Assembly (NCBI RefSeq): GCF_004117055.1
Contig: NZ_CP026363.1
Span: forward strand, 2,410,001-2,474,000
Direction: 5' to 3'
Origin: Brevibacillus agri
GTDB lineage: Bacteria > Bacillota > Bacilli > Brevibacillales > Brevibacillaceae
DNA: 64,000 nucleotides
Position 1 is the first letter of the stretch. Every line of letters begins with the position of its first letter. A program made the translations under genes and the position numbers. Shown here piece after piece: positions 1-7,782 of the stretch. Under the pieces are notes generated by a model. The model saw only the letters and a list, made by a program, of their open reading frames with translations. It had not been told where the DNA came from and did not search any database.

Positions 1-105
1 ATAAAAAGGGAGAATGAGCACGTGGCCTGCCGGATGAAGGCGATATTCGTCGGGGTCAAAGGTCAACTGCACAGGCAAACCGAAATCATCTGAAAAAGCG
101 TACAA
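1..105 (-). CDS. YtkD-like Nudix hydrolase, N-terminal fragment (runs off the window)
   Basis: Only the first 35 codons are in the window. A TTG start lies behind an AGAAAGGAGAG ribosome binding site. The peptide opens LYAFSDDFGLPVQLTFD, which resembles the start of the B. subtilis nucleoside triphosphatase YtkD (MYxF, then VQLSF). The Nudix box itself would lie outside, so the assignment rests on this N-terminal signature alone. The gene lies just upstream of the flavin oxidoreductase on the same strand. Confidence 0.5.
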   Translation of the reverse strand, partial: MYAFSDDFGLPVQLTFDPDEYRLHPAGHVLILPFY

Positions 106-126
106 GAACAGCTCTCCTTTCTACGA

Positions 127-1050
127 TCAGAACGGGGTAGATGAGCGATATTGCATGGAAATATGCTTGACTGCTTTCATCGCTTGCCCGACAGCGAGGG
201 ACAGGCTGGCATAGGCGGCTCCATTGGTGGCGTCACCCGTGCCGTAAATCCACGAATCGTCCGCGCGCTGAAATTCATCTGTTTTCAAATACCCTTCGCC
301 AAACGTGGCAAGGCCGCCCAGCCCTGCGCAGTTGCCATGGACGCCGATGCGCGGCAAAATCCAGTCGACGGCCAGCGTTGGCGGATTTTCAGGCCGTCGC
401 GAGGCCAGCGTCAAGCACAGCCGCTCTCCTTCGTCCTGGTAGCCTGTTACTTCCGTCTCCCACAGCAAAGACAAATTGGGCAGCCCCGCGATTTTGCGCA
501 GCCACTCGGGGCGGGCGCGCAGATGGTTGCTGCGGATCAGCAAGTAGACATGGCGCGCATGCCTGGCGAGATTGACGGCGCTTTCCAGCGCGCGATCCCC
601 TCCGCCGATGACGGCAAGCGCCAGCCCTGCGACCGATGTAGCTTCCGCTGTAGAGGAAAAAGCGGGGGGCAGGACGCGCTTGCAGCCGTTGAGGGCCGGG
701 ATCTCATTGGGGGTAACGCCCGTAGCGATAAGCAGATAGTCGACGCGATAGGCAGTCTTGGAGGTCGTCACGATGTGCGCATCGCGGTCAATGGCTAACA
801 GCTCTTCTCCCAGCCGGACATTCAGGTTTTGGATGGTAGGATGCTGGTACAACTCGTCGAGAAGCGAAGCGCCCCGAGGGTACACCCGCGGAGGAAAATC
901 CCAGATTTCATTGTGAATCTGGTGCAATTGCCCTCCGAGCCGATCCGATTTTTCCACCAGCAAGCAAGACAACCCCAATCGTTGGCACCAAATAGCGGCA
1001 GACAAACCCGCGATGCCGCCGCCTGCGATCAGCACCTGTACGTGTTCCAC
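127..1050 (-). CDS. NAD(P)/FAD-dependent oxidoreductase, thioredoxin reductase fold without CxxC
   Basis: About 307 residues, usual for a low-molecular-weight thioredoxin-reductase-like flavoprotein. The first Rossmann motif (LIAGGGIAGLSAA) binds FAD near the N-terminus. A second (LAVIGGGDRALESA) in the middle binds NAD(P)H. YGTGDATNG near the C-terminus is the closing FAD motif. The redox CxxC that true thioredoxin reductases carry before the NADPH domain is absent, so it is more like a ferredoxin/flavodoxin NADP reductase or an unassigned reductase. The GTG start (V-E-H-V-Q-V-L-I-A) was chosen because the Rossmann strand follows at once; longer starts add an unrelated basic tail. Confidence 0.75.
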   Translation of the reverse strand: MEHVQVLIAGGGIAGLSAAIWCQRLGLSCLLVEKSDRLGGQLHQIHNEIWDFPPRVYPRGASLLDELYQHPTIQNLNVRLGEELLAIDRDAHIVTTSKTAYRVDYLLIATGVTPNEIPALNGCKRVLPPAFSSTAEATSVAGLALAVIGGGDRALESAVNLARHARHVYLLIRSNHLRARPEWLRKIAGLPNLSLLWETEVTGYQDEGERLCLTLASRRPENPPTLAVDWILPRIGVHGNCAGLGGLATFGEGYLKTDEFQRADDSWIYGTGDATNGAAYASLSLAVGQAMKAVKHISMQYRSSTPF

Positions 1051-1276
1051 TCTCCAGTCCCCCGATCTTTTCTGTTTCCGATTTCCCAATAGTTTTAGAC
1101 TACCTGTTTCGTTTCCGGAGTGCAAGGACTCACCGCCAAAACGACAAAACAGGTGCGTGGCCTTGACCGTCACCTACAATTTGACAGCAAAATGTGGTAA
1201 AATGGGACATGGTTTTCCAGAATAATAGAAAAATTGAACGGAAATGTTGGCACCATGGGAAAAGGAGTGAACCTGC

Positions 1277-2632
1277 GTGCAGGCCAAGAACGAAAAACAA
1301 GTGGCTCCTGTGAAGACGCCGCGGAAACGAAAAAAACGCGGACAGCGATCCAAGCGGATGTATCTGCTTCTGGCTGCGTGCCTGTTCCTCTGTTTGCTTG
1401 CGGTCGGGGCGGGGTATGCCTTGAACCAGGTGGACAAAACATTGGAGGACGTGACGAAAAACCCGTACAAGCTTCCCGATCAGCCAGTCGTGGAGCAGCC
1501 GTATGAGGAACAGAAATCCATTTCCTTTGTCATCGTCGGATTGGACACGCGCGCCAACATCGGGATGCTGAACACCGATGTGCTGGTCGTCGCTGTCGCT
1601 AACCCTGTCACGAAAAAGGTAACGATGGTGTCGCTGCCCCGTGACACGCGGGTCCAAATTCCTGGCGAGCCAGGCTATCACAAGATTAACGAAGTTTTTT
1701 CGATTGGCGAAGGGAAAAAGAAATTGGCGGAGAGCAAAGGACAGCCTGTCACGGAAAATGGCATGACGGTGCTGAAAAAGACGCTGGAGCACATGCTCGG
1801 TGTCTCGGTCAATCACTACGTCCAGCTCGACTTCGAAGGTTTTACCGCTGTGGTCGACAAGCTCGGCGGCGTCAAGGTAGACGTGGACCGCGACCTGGTG
1901 TACGAGCTGCCCAAGCAGGGCGTCTACCGCAGCTTGAAAAAAGGCACGCAAGTATTGAACGGCGAGCAGGCGCTTGGCTTCGTCAGACACCGGATCGACA
2001 GACGCGGCAGCGCCTACAACTCCAGCGACTTCGACCGCAACCGCCGCCAGCAGCAGGTCATTCGCGCTGTCGCGGACAAAATGGTTTCGATGGACGGAAT
2101 TACCCACTTGACGGAGGTAATGGCGACCGTCGGCAAGCATATCAAAACCGATCTGTCCAAAGACCAGATCAAAGGGCTGGCCATGGACTTTGGCAGCATC
2201 TCTTCCGACAATATCGTCTCGTTGGAAAACGGCGCGATCTGGAGCTTTCCGTACTCTCTGTGGCCGAAGGAGAACATGCAGGCGGTCCGCAGCACGCTGC
2301 AGAAAGAGCTGGGAGTGGCAGAAGCCAGCGACAAGCTCAGCGATGCGGCGGTAGCGGAAATAGCCAAAGTCGAGATGAAAACAGAGACCAGACCGCAAAC
2401 TACGAAGCCGTCGACCTCTTCGCAATCGGAAGTAGCGAAGCCGCAGCCGCAGAAGCCGTCGACTCCGGCGCCAAAACCGCAGCCGAAGCCAGAGACGCCA
2501 GCAGAGCCGACACCTGTGCCGGGTGGAGAAGCAGGCCAGGACAGCGAGTCGTATCCGAGCGACATGCCGCCGCCTGATATTCTCGCGCCGCCAGCTCCTG
2601 CGCCAGATGGCGGGGGCAGTGGGCAAACGTAA
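1277..2632 (+). CDS. LytR-CpsA-Psr (LCP) family cell-wall polymer ligase
   Basis: LCP proteins transfer anionic polymers such as teichoic acids from a lipid carrier to peptidoglycan outside the membrane. This 451-residue protein has a basic cytoplasmic N-terminus, one membrane segment at about residues 28-50, then the LCP domain: an LDTR stretch, SLPRDTRVQIPG, the HYVQLDFEGF segment, and FVRHRIDRRG followed by DFDRNRRQQQ, the arginine-rich phosphate-binding part. The last 75 residues are a Pro/Lys/Ser-rich tail, probably wall-spanning. The GTG start has AAAGGAG upstream. It is a single gene; the Hsp20 gene follows after about 90 bases. LCP paralogues are common, so no symbol is given. Confidence 0.88.
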   Translation: MQAKNEKQVAPVKTPRKRKKRGQRSKRMYLLLAACLFLCLLAVGAGYALNQVDKTLEDVTKNPYKLPDQPVVEQPYEEQKSISFVIVGLDTRANIGMLNTDVLVVAVANPVTKKVTMVSLPRDTRVQIPGEPGYHKINEVFSIGEGKKKLAESKGQPVTENGMTVLKKTLEHMLGVSVNHYVQLDFEGFTAVVDKLGGVKVDVDRDLVYELPKQGVYRSLKKGTQVLNGEQALGFVRHRIDRRGSAYNSSDFDRNRRQQQVIRAVADKMVSMDGITHLTEVMATVGKHIKTDLSKDQIKGLAMDFGSISSDNIVSLENGAIWSFPYSLWPKENMQAVRSTLQKELGVAEASDKLSDAAVAEIAKVEMKTETRPQTTKPSTSSQSEVAKPQPQKPSTPAPKPQPKPETPAEPTPVPGGEAGQDSESYPSDMPPPDILAPPAPAPDGGGSGQT

Positions 2633-2720
2633 CGATTTTTTTGCACCCTCCGCAAAGCCGGGCACATATACTGCCAGGGAGCGGAAGCGCTGCCCGCTTT
2701 CGGGAAGGGGGCGATGTTCT

Positions 2721-3320
2721 TTGAAAAATTGGCAGGAGACGATGAAGCAACTGCAAAAGGCATCGCAAAGCCTGGCAAAGCTGAACCTGGACAAAGACCA
2801 TCCGTGGGGGGCCTTGCGCCAGATGAACCAGATCATGGATGCGAATTTTTGGGAAAACATTGCGGCGCTCAGCCAAAAATCGCCGAACCAGTCGCCGAGC
2901 ACGGCCGCGAAAGTCGTGCCGACCATCCAAAAAAACCGGAAAAAGCCAGCAACGGATAGGCCGCTGCGGGTGGTGCAGGTCGAAGAAACCGAGGGCTACC
3001 CGCCGACGGATGTGTTCCTGGCGGAGCAGTCCGTGATCGTATGCTGCGAGCTGCCGGGCTTTGCGCGCGACAGCCTGGAGCTTTCGCTTGTCGAACAAAA
3101 AGTGCTCGAAATCAAAGGGCTGGTCAAGGAGCCGGACTACAAAGGCTCATGCGTGCAGGCGGAGAGAAGCTACGGTTCGTTTCACCGCAAGATCGAACTG
3201 CCTGCTCCGGTGATCGCCAAAGGGATGAGAGCCCAGTACCAGGATGGCTTGCTGGAAATTTATTTGCAGCGCGATGCCGATTACCGCGAACGAAAAACAA
3301 CATTCAAGGCGAAGCTGTAG
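2721..3320 (+). CDS. Hsp20/alpha-crystallin family protein
   Basis: Small heat shock family protein of about 199 residues. The C-terminal half is the alpha-crystallin domain: PTDVFLAEQSVIVCCELPGF, then LELSLVEQKVLEIKG, a YGSFHRKIELP strand and AQYQDGLLEIYL near the end. The N-terminal 90 residues are basic and variable, as usual. A TTG start at 2721 is preferred because AAGGGGG lies at a good distance; the ATG at 2742 has its GGAG too close. In Brevibacillus-like spore formers such proteins can be holdases or spore coat components; lying beside gerP makes a spore role possible but unproven. Confidence 0.78.
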   Translation: MKNWQETMKQLQKASQSLAKLNLDKDHPWGALRQMNQIMDANFWENIAALSQKSPNQSPSTAAKVVPTIQKNRKKPATDRPLRVVQVEETEGYPPTDVFLAEQSVIVCCELPGFARDSLELSLVEQKVLEIKGLVKEPDYKGSCVQAERSYGSFHRKIELPAPVIAKGMRAQYQDGLLEIYLQRDADYRERKTTFKAKL

Positions 3321-3348
3321 AGGAGGGACTTTTCGGCCCTCCTCTTTT
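3320..3348 (+). terminator. Rho-independent terminator after the Hsp20 gene
   Basis: A perfect 8-bp stem (GAGGAGGG / CCCTCCTC) with a 9-base loop is followed by TTTTCCTTTT. The stem starts at the last base of the Hsp20 stop codon. Confidence 0.85.
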
Positions 3349-3395
3349 CCTTTTCCCGCAACTTGCAAGGGACGGGGGAGCATGTCCGCGCCCAA

Positions 3396-3429
3396 ACAAA
3401 AACAGTGCTAATGTAAGCCATTAACACTG
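3396..3429 (-). terminator. Terminator of the gerP operon (minus strand)
   Basis: Read on the minus strand, CAGTGTTAATG pairs with CATTAGCACTG around a 5-base loop, followed by TTTTTG. It begins just past the gerPF stop codon and closes the operon. Confidence 0.85.
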
Positions 3430-3434
3430 TCCGT

Positions 3435-3650
3435 TCATATATTGCCAACCAGCGGCTGATCGACGATGCTCGGATCGAGCGTATTGGTTGCGTTGGCGCC
3501 GTTGATCGTGTTCACGACGTTGCCCGTATTGCCGCCACCGGAACCGGAGAAAGTCTTGGATGCGGTTTTGGGCGAGATGTTCAAGGTGTCCCCGAAGTTG
3601 ACAGTCCCGGAGTTGCTGTTGATGTTGACCGCTCCGACCACGGAAGGCAC
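3435..3650 (-). CDS. gerPF: Spore germination protein GerPF
   Basis: 71 residues. It opens MPSVVGAVNINSNSG, then VNFGDTLNISPK and a SGSGGGNTG stretch, the pattern of the GerPA/GerPF family (PAIVG...NFGD..ISPK...GSGxGNTG). GerP proteins act in the spore coat and are needed for germinants to pass the outer layers. It is the last gene of gerPABCDEF; the GTG start lies 2 bases past gerPE and has GAGAGGAGGAG as ribosome binding site. Longer in-frame starts would run back through gerPE and are rejected. Confidence 0.9.
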   Translation of the reverse strand: MPSVVGAVNINSNSGTVNFGDTLNISPKTASKTFSGSGGGNTGNVVNTINGANATNTLDPSIVDQPLVGNI

Positions 3651-3652
3651 GG

Positions 3653-4045
3653 CTAGCTCCTCCTCTCGCGCTTGGGCTCGTCGCGAAGCAGTTGGCGGAT
3701 GGTTTTCACGCGAGTCTCCAAGGTCAGGCAGTCGGTTGAGCCGATATGGATCAGCGACGATGCCGCAGTAAACGGTACGTCGACCTTTTTGACGTGAATG
3801 CGGGGACAGTCGTGAAACGTATCGAGGCAAATCGGCTCGGCAGGGCAAGGAGCGGGTAACGGCACGGAAAAAACAGCGTAATCGGCAAATTCAAATTCGT
3901 GCTGGTAAAAAATCGCTTTTTCCCGTTGGACCGCCAAAATGTTGGAGCGGGCGTTGACTTCCTTCGAGTCCCCGATCTGCAAGACAGAGGAGGAGTCGAT
4001 GGAAATGCTGTTCAGCTTCTTGACATGGCTCGTTCTGCGGTGCAT
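3653..4045 (-). CDS. gerPE: Spore germination protein GerPE
   Basis: About 130 residues. It carries VKKLNSISIDSSSVLQIGDS near the N-terminus and a second SSLIHIGSTD motif near the C-terminus, so the S-S-x-x-x-I-G core is present twice, as in GerPE. The ATG at 4045 was chosen because GAGGAGG lies 9 bases upstream; the start six codons earlier has none. It follows gerPD by about 14 bases. Function in germinant permeability of the coat is taken from the B. subtilis/B. cereus operon. Confidence 0.88.
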   Translation of the reverse strand: MHRRTSHVKKLNSISIDSSSVLQIGDSKEVNARSNILAVQREKAIFYQHEFEFADYAVFSVPLPAPCPAEPICLDTFHDCPRIHVKKVDVPFTAASSLIHIGSTDCLTLETRVKTIRQLLRDEPKRERRS

Positions 4046-4059
4046 CAATAGGAACCTCC

Positions 4060-4245
4060 TCAAGGTGGAGTGAGCGCCGTATCAACCGGAATCGCTCCGA
4101 GAATCATCGACTCGGGTGGCGTTTCGTAGGACGAGAGCAGCGTGACCGTTGTCGTGTCGCCGATAAACAGGGAGGCGGACGACGACAGGGCATCGATCGA
4201 AACGCTGCGCACGCAAATGTCGCTGTTTATCACTTGGTAGATCAT
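4060..4245 (-). CDS. gerPD: Spore germination protein GerPD
   Basis: 61 residues, MIYQVINSDICVRSVSIDAL, then SSSASLFIGDT and SYETPPESMILG, matching the GerPD pattern (V-I-N, S-S-S-x-F-x-I-G-D, DTPPES). It starts one base after the gerPC stop, so translation is probably coupled. Part of the sigma-K-type gerP operon. Confidence 0.9.
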   Translation of the reverse strand: MIYQVINSDICVRSVSIDALSSSASLFIGDTTTVTLLSSYETPPESMILGAIPVDTALTPP

Positions 4246-4246
4246 A

Positions 4247-4861
4247 TCAGGGTTCGTTCACCTCGCGCGGGAGATTTTTGACAAAGCCTTCACACGTTTT
4301 TTCGATATCGCGCTTGACCTTCTGGACGATTTTTCCCGCCCAGACGTCGATCTGTTCAGGCTCCCATTCATCGGTCTGAAGCTGATTGACATAATAACGG
4401 ATGCGTTGGTCGATCTGCTTCTTGATATCCTCCAAAATAAAATCGCGATAGTCGTCATTGAGCGGATAACCGCACTCTTCCTCGATTCGTTCCAGCACAT
4501 GGTAGGCGTCCGCTTTCAGGTAACGGTAAATTTCTTTTTGCACTCGTTCGAACAAAGGCGTGTTCTTTTTCTCCCCGTTTGGCACATCCATGCTCTGGTT
4601 AATGGAAAAATCGCCGATGCCGGAATCGTTGCTCTTCGGATTAAGCCCGATGTTGAGCGTTCCTTCCAACCGTTCGACTTTCAGCAGATCAAATTTGTAT
4701 TCGTTTTTGATGACGGAAGGAACCTGCTTTTCCTTTAACTCTTTGACATCCTGTTGCAGTTCTTCTATCATTTGCTTCATTTTTTCCATTTTTTTGTTCT
4801 GCGTTTGTATATAGTCATGTAACTGTTGCAAATACTGCATCATTTCGGGACCCATGTACAT
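4247..4861 (-). CDS. gerPC: Spore germination protein GerPC
   Basis: About 204 residues. The N-terminus (MGPEMMQYLQQLHDYI) leads into a strong coiled coil (KKMEKMKQMIEELQQDVKEL) at residues about 20-45, typical of GerPC. A charged C-terminal half follows that carries no known motif. The ATG at 4861 is preferred because AAGAAGG lies 9 bases upstream; the ATG at 4870 sits directly against that site. Middle gene of the operon, between gerPB and gerPD. Confidence 0.88.
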   Translation of the reverse strand: MYMGPEMMQYLQQLHDYIQTQNKKMEKMKQMIEELQQDVKELKEKQVPSVIKNEYKFDLLKVERLEGTLNIGLNPKSNDSGIGDFSINQSMDVPNGEKKNTPLFERVQKEIYRYLKADAYHVLERIEEECGYPLNDDYRDFILEDIKKQIDQRIRYYVNQLQTDEWEPEQIDVWAGKIVQKVKRDIEKTCEGFVKNLPREVNEP

Positions 4862-4895
4862 GACGATCATCCTTCTTCATCAAACGTAAAGCCGG

Positions 4896-5120
4896 TTAGC
4901 GGGAAGGCGAAACCAAAGGCACAAGCGGAATGAACTCCTCTGACGAAGTCTCGGGCAATGGCCCCGCAGGGGGAGCCGGCTCTGTGAATCCGCCTGTGTT
5001 GTACATTTGGGATAACGGTTTAATCATACCTGCACTGCCAATTTGGCAAACCGACGAGTTGGTGATGCCATCAATTTTCAAGTTGTGGATGACGATGTTT
5101 TGATGAACGAAAAAGTTCAT
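4896..5120 (-). CDS. gerPB: Spore germination protein GerPB
   Basis: 74 residues, MNFFVHQNIVIHNLKIDGIT, then SSVCQIGSAGMIKPLSQMYN and TGGFTEPAP: an almost textbook GerPB (MNFYVxQxIxI...SSVxQIGSAG...YNTGGFT). The C-terminus is Pro-rich. Its start overlaps the gerPA stop by ATGA, which implies translational coupling. Confidence 0.93.
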   Translation of the reverse strand: MNFFVHQNIVIHNLKIDGITNSSVCQIGSAGMIKPLSQMYNTGGFTEPAPPAGPLPETSSEEFIPLVPLVSPSR

Positions 5121-5377
5121 GAAAAATCCCGTCCCTTTGCCGCCGGATCGCTTGTATCCTCTACAAAGATCGGCAGCTCGTTGCCCGCTGTCTCATTGAC
5201 GTAGACGACGCTGCGGGGAATCTTGAACGAAAGATTCGTTCCGGAGTTGAACGATCCGCCGCCAGCAAAAGTTTTGGAGTAGCTGACAGGCGAGATTTTG
5301 CGGACGTCTCCGACATTGAAGACGCCGCTTATGCTGTTTACGTTGATGACTCCAACAATAGCTGGCAGCTTCGACAC
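5117..5377 (-). CDS. gerPA: Spore germination protein GerPA
   Basis: 86 residues with PAIVGVINVNSISGVFNVGD, then ISPVSYSKTFAGGGSFNSG, the GerPA family signature. It is about 10-15 residues longer than usual because of a charged C-terminal tail. The start is not certain: the GTG at 5377 has its purine run (GAGGGG) only 2 bases away, and a CTG four codons later would give the conventional PAIVG opening with better spacing. First gene of gerPABCDEF, about 25 bases from the sigma-K-type promoter. Confidence 0.88.
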   Translation of the reverse strand: MSKLPAIVGVINVNSISGVFNVGDVRKISPVSYSKTFAGGGSFNSGTNLSFKIPRSVVYVNETAGNELPIFVEDTSDPAAKGRDFS

Positions 5378-5401
5378 ATCCCCTCGGAAGAGTCCTTTTT
5401 G

Positions 5402-5428
5402 TATTGTATGTGTGACGGCACTGGGTGT
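5402..5428 (-). promoter_or_regulatory. Sigma-K-type promoter of gerP
   Basis: On the minus strand the -10 box is CATACAATA, an exact fit to the sigma-K consensus CATAnnnTA. An AC dinucleotide lies 16 bases upstream, matching the short sigma-K -35. It sits about 25 bases before gerPA. gerP is known to be made in the mother cell under sigma-K in Bacillus, so motif and context agree. Confidence 0.75.
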
Positions 5429-5475
5429 TCATACCTGTTTTTCGCGCTTTTGCGGTTCGCACCGGGCAGCGTGGG

Positions 5476-5484
5476 CATACGATA
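5476..5484 (+). promoter_or_regulatory. Candidate sigma-K -10 box for the orphan GerP-like gene
   Basis: CATACGATA matches CATAnnnTA exactly and lies 54 bases before the divergent GerP-like start. The -35 is poor: the nearest AC is 13 bases upstream rather than 16-17. Together with the gerP promoter it would make a divergent mother-cell promoter pair. Confidence 0.4.
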
Positions 5485-5538
5485 CATGAGCGACAGGCAG
5501 AAGAGTTTTGCAGGGATGGAAAAAGGAGGGGAAACGCG

Positions 5539-5736
5539 ATGAACATGAAGGTCAACAACAAAAAAATCGCCGTGGGAGAAATCAAGATGGGCGGCGTGCA
5601 GCAGTCATCGCTCGTGCTGATCGGGGACGCGGACGTCATCAGTTGCTCGTCGGTTTTTGACACGGCAGACGACTCGCTCATTTTCAGCAAAGACGTTCCG
5701 ATCCGGCCGACCACACCAACGAGACGAGGCGACTGA
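5539..5736 (+). CDS. Orphan GerPD/GerPE-like small spore protein
   Basis: 65 residues. It shows QQSSLVLIGDADVISCSSVF and then DTADDSLIF, the same S-S-x-x-x-I-G-D plus D-T-x-x-x-S-L-I pattern seen in GerPD and GerPE, but no close match to one subunit. The ATG has AAAGGAGGGG upstream. It is transcribed away from gerP, and a possible sigma-K -10 box precedes it. A seventh GerP-like coat protein is the simplest reading; function is inferred from similarity and position only. Confidence 0.7.
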   Translation: MNMKVNNKKIAVGEIKMGGVQQSSLVLIGDADVISCSSVFDTADDSLIFSKDVPIRPTTPTRRGD

Positions 5737-5747
5737 TCGCCTCGTCT
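5722..5747. terminator. Bidirectional hairpin between convergent genes
   Basis: A perfect 11-bp stem (AGACGAGGCGA / TCGCCTCGTCT) with a 4-base CTGA loop spans the stop codon of the GerP-like gene (TGA 5734-5736) and touches the stop of the cyclase gene (5746-5748). There is no T-tract on either strand, so termination would rest on the stem alone. Confidence 0.5.
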
Positions 5748-7648
5748 AGCTTGCGGACGCGTATTTGCTCTGGTAGTGGCTAAGGGCGAGCAGCGGCCAA
5801 ATCCAGCGATAGCTGTGATAGGCAAAATAAGTGCCGCCGGGGCGTCCGCCGCCCGTCGGATAAGCGGTGGTCCAGTCTGCCGCCTGGCTTTGCCTGGATA
5901 AATAGTCGATGCCGCGCTCAATAGCCGGAGTTGGCCGGGGATGTACGGCGATCAGGGCATCGAGCGCCCATGCCGTTTGCGATGGCGTGCTGGCGCCGAG
6001 GGGGGCGTACATTTTTTGCTCGTCGCTGTGGCACGATTCGCCCCAGCCGCCGTCGGCATTTTGCTGTCGCGTCAGCCAGTCGACCGCTTTCTGGACCGCC
6101 GGATGAGCGGGGGAGACGCCGACTGCCATCAGCCCGGTGAGCGCCGCCCACGTCCCGTACAAATAGGCGATGCCCCATCTGCCGTACCAGGAGCCGTCTA
6201 TTTCCTGGCGGGCGAGCAGCCAGCGAACCGCCTTCTGGACAGGCGCGTCGTTCTCTTTGTACCCGGCGTAGCGGCCGAGAAACTCCAATGTTCTTCCGGT
6301 CAAATCGGCCGAGGACGGGTCGGTGCTGACCGTGTCTGCGCCTTCGATCGGCAGGCTGGAAATGAGCGGGGAGTCCGTGTTTTTTTCGAAGGCAGGCCAG
6401 CCGCCATCGTCGTTTTGCATGGACAACAGCCAATCCAGCCCGCGCTTCCAGGCGCCAGCGGTTGCTTTATCCAGGCGGGACTGGCTGCGTAGAGCGCGCA
6501 AGGCCGCTGTCGTGTCGTCGATATCCGGATTCATCGTATTGTAGTCCGAAAAGCCCCAGCCGCCAGGAACCCCTCCCGGATTGCGAATTTTCCAGTCTCC
6601 GTACGTATGTTGCTGTTTTTTTGAGCAAATAGCGGTTCGCCCGCTGGATGGCAGGGTGGCTTGCGGGCAGGCCGCTTTGCTGCAAGGCGTGCGACAGCAG
6701 CGCCGTGTCCCAGACGGCAGAGGTCGCCAGTTGCAAGTGCGCGCCTTCCGCCGTTTGGCAGACCGAATCGCGCAAACCTGACATCGCTTTTGCGATCAGC
6801 GGATCACGCAAAGAGTAGCCGCGGGCGAGCAAGGCAAAAATCATGAAAAACGTCGAGGTCGAGTAGTTGTACAGCGTCCCGTCTGCCTCCACGCGCGCGA
6901 GGATAAACTGCTCCAATCTGCGCAAGGATAGCTCGTGCAGCAGGCCGGGTAAAAACGGCAAGCGCAACACGTACTCGTGGATAGAGGACAAAAAGCTTTG
7001 TCCGTCCCGCGTGAAGCGCTCCAGCAGCCGATGGGGATAGACGCCGGGAGCGATGGAAGGGTTCACATACAAATCGGACAGATCGGGGGTATCCGCCGTC
7101 ACGTTGACGTATTTGCGGTCAGCGACAATCATCATCGGCGCCAGATGCACACGGGCGTACCCGACAAAATCGTAAAAGCTGATCGGAGAGCTAGGAGGCA
7201 AGAGCGCAATTTCTACAGGCACGAGAAAATGAGCGGGCCACTTGTACTGCCCCGCCAAGGCAGCGGCAAACTTCGTCAGCAGGTTCGCCTCGCTCAAGCC
7301 GCCTTTGCCGCGAATAAACGCGCGAGCGCGAGCCATCCGCGGCTCCTTTTTTTCATAGCGACGCGAGAGCAGCAGCGCATAGTAGCAATCTACAGTCGTC
7401 GAGAGATTTCCCTCGGCCTCGTCCGGGTACAGCTTCCATGCGCCATTTTCTTGCTGAAGGGCGGTGATCCGCGCAGTCAGCCCGTCAATGAGCCGCTCAT
7501 CATCAATCCCGAGCGTCCGCAATAAGATAATCATGTGGGCGTCTGTCGTCGGAGAGCTTTCCAGACAGAAGCGCCAGGAGCCGTCCTGCTGTTGGCTGTG
7601 CAGGACAACAGACTGAATCTGGCTGATTTCTTCGCGTACTTCGCGCAA
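5746..7648 (-). pseudogene. sqhC: Squalene-hopene cyclase, interrupted by a +1 frameshift
   Basis: Squalene-hopene cyclase folds squalene into hopanoid membrane lipids. Two open frames together cover a full-length enzyme of about 633 residues. The N-terminal part (7648 down to about 6620) carries the repeated QW-type motifs. The C-terminal part (to 5746) carries the catalytic DIDDTT motif (family DxDDTA) and several QNxDGGWGE repeats. The frame changes at a run of seven A on the coding strand (T run 6616-6622): with six A it would read LLKKQQHTYGDWKIRN straight into NPDIDDTTAAL. The total length of 1903 bases fits one extra base. The TTG start has GGAGGTGG upstream. It may be real inactivation, slippage-rescued expression, or a homopolymer error. 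Confidence 0.85.
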
Positions 7649-7675
7649 CGAAAACCACCTCCATGTAGAAAACTT

Positions 7676-7701
7676 GGCTGCGCCAAGCCGTTGGCGCAGC
7701 C
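7676..7701. other. Perfect inverted repeat in the sqhC leader
   Basis: GGCTGCGCCAA and TTGGCGCAGCC form an 11-bp stem with a 4-base loop, 28 bases upstream of the cyclase start and read into its leader. On the minus strand it is followed by AAGTTTTCT, so it could be an attenuator or mRNA-stabilising hairpin. Confidence 0.5.
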
Positions 7702-7719
7702 TTCGTTGCCCTTATACTG

Positions 7720-7744
7720 GATAAGAATTTTATCCATTCTTATC
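7720..7744. promoter_or_regulatory. Inverted repeat in the divergent sqhC/DUF2515 promoter region
   Basis: GATAAGAAT and ATTCTTATC are perfect 9-base arms around a 7-base spacer. Its A/T-rich dyad between two divergent genes is a plausible operator; no regulator is identified. Confidence 0.35.
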
Positions 7745-7782
7745 TGTACAAAAAATGCGTTCGCCAGGCAGGAGGGATCTGT

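Noticed and set aside
1181..1203. TTGACA followed by TAAAAT before the LCP gene
   Set aside because: The spacing is only 11 bases, so it is not a usable sigma-A promoter.
2660..2690. Sigma-K-like CATATACTG before the Hsp20 gene
   Set aside because: One base off at the conserved TA and no AC at the right spacing.
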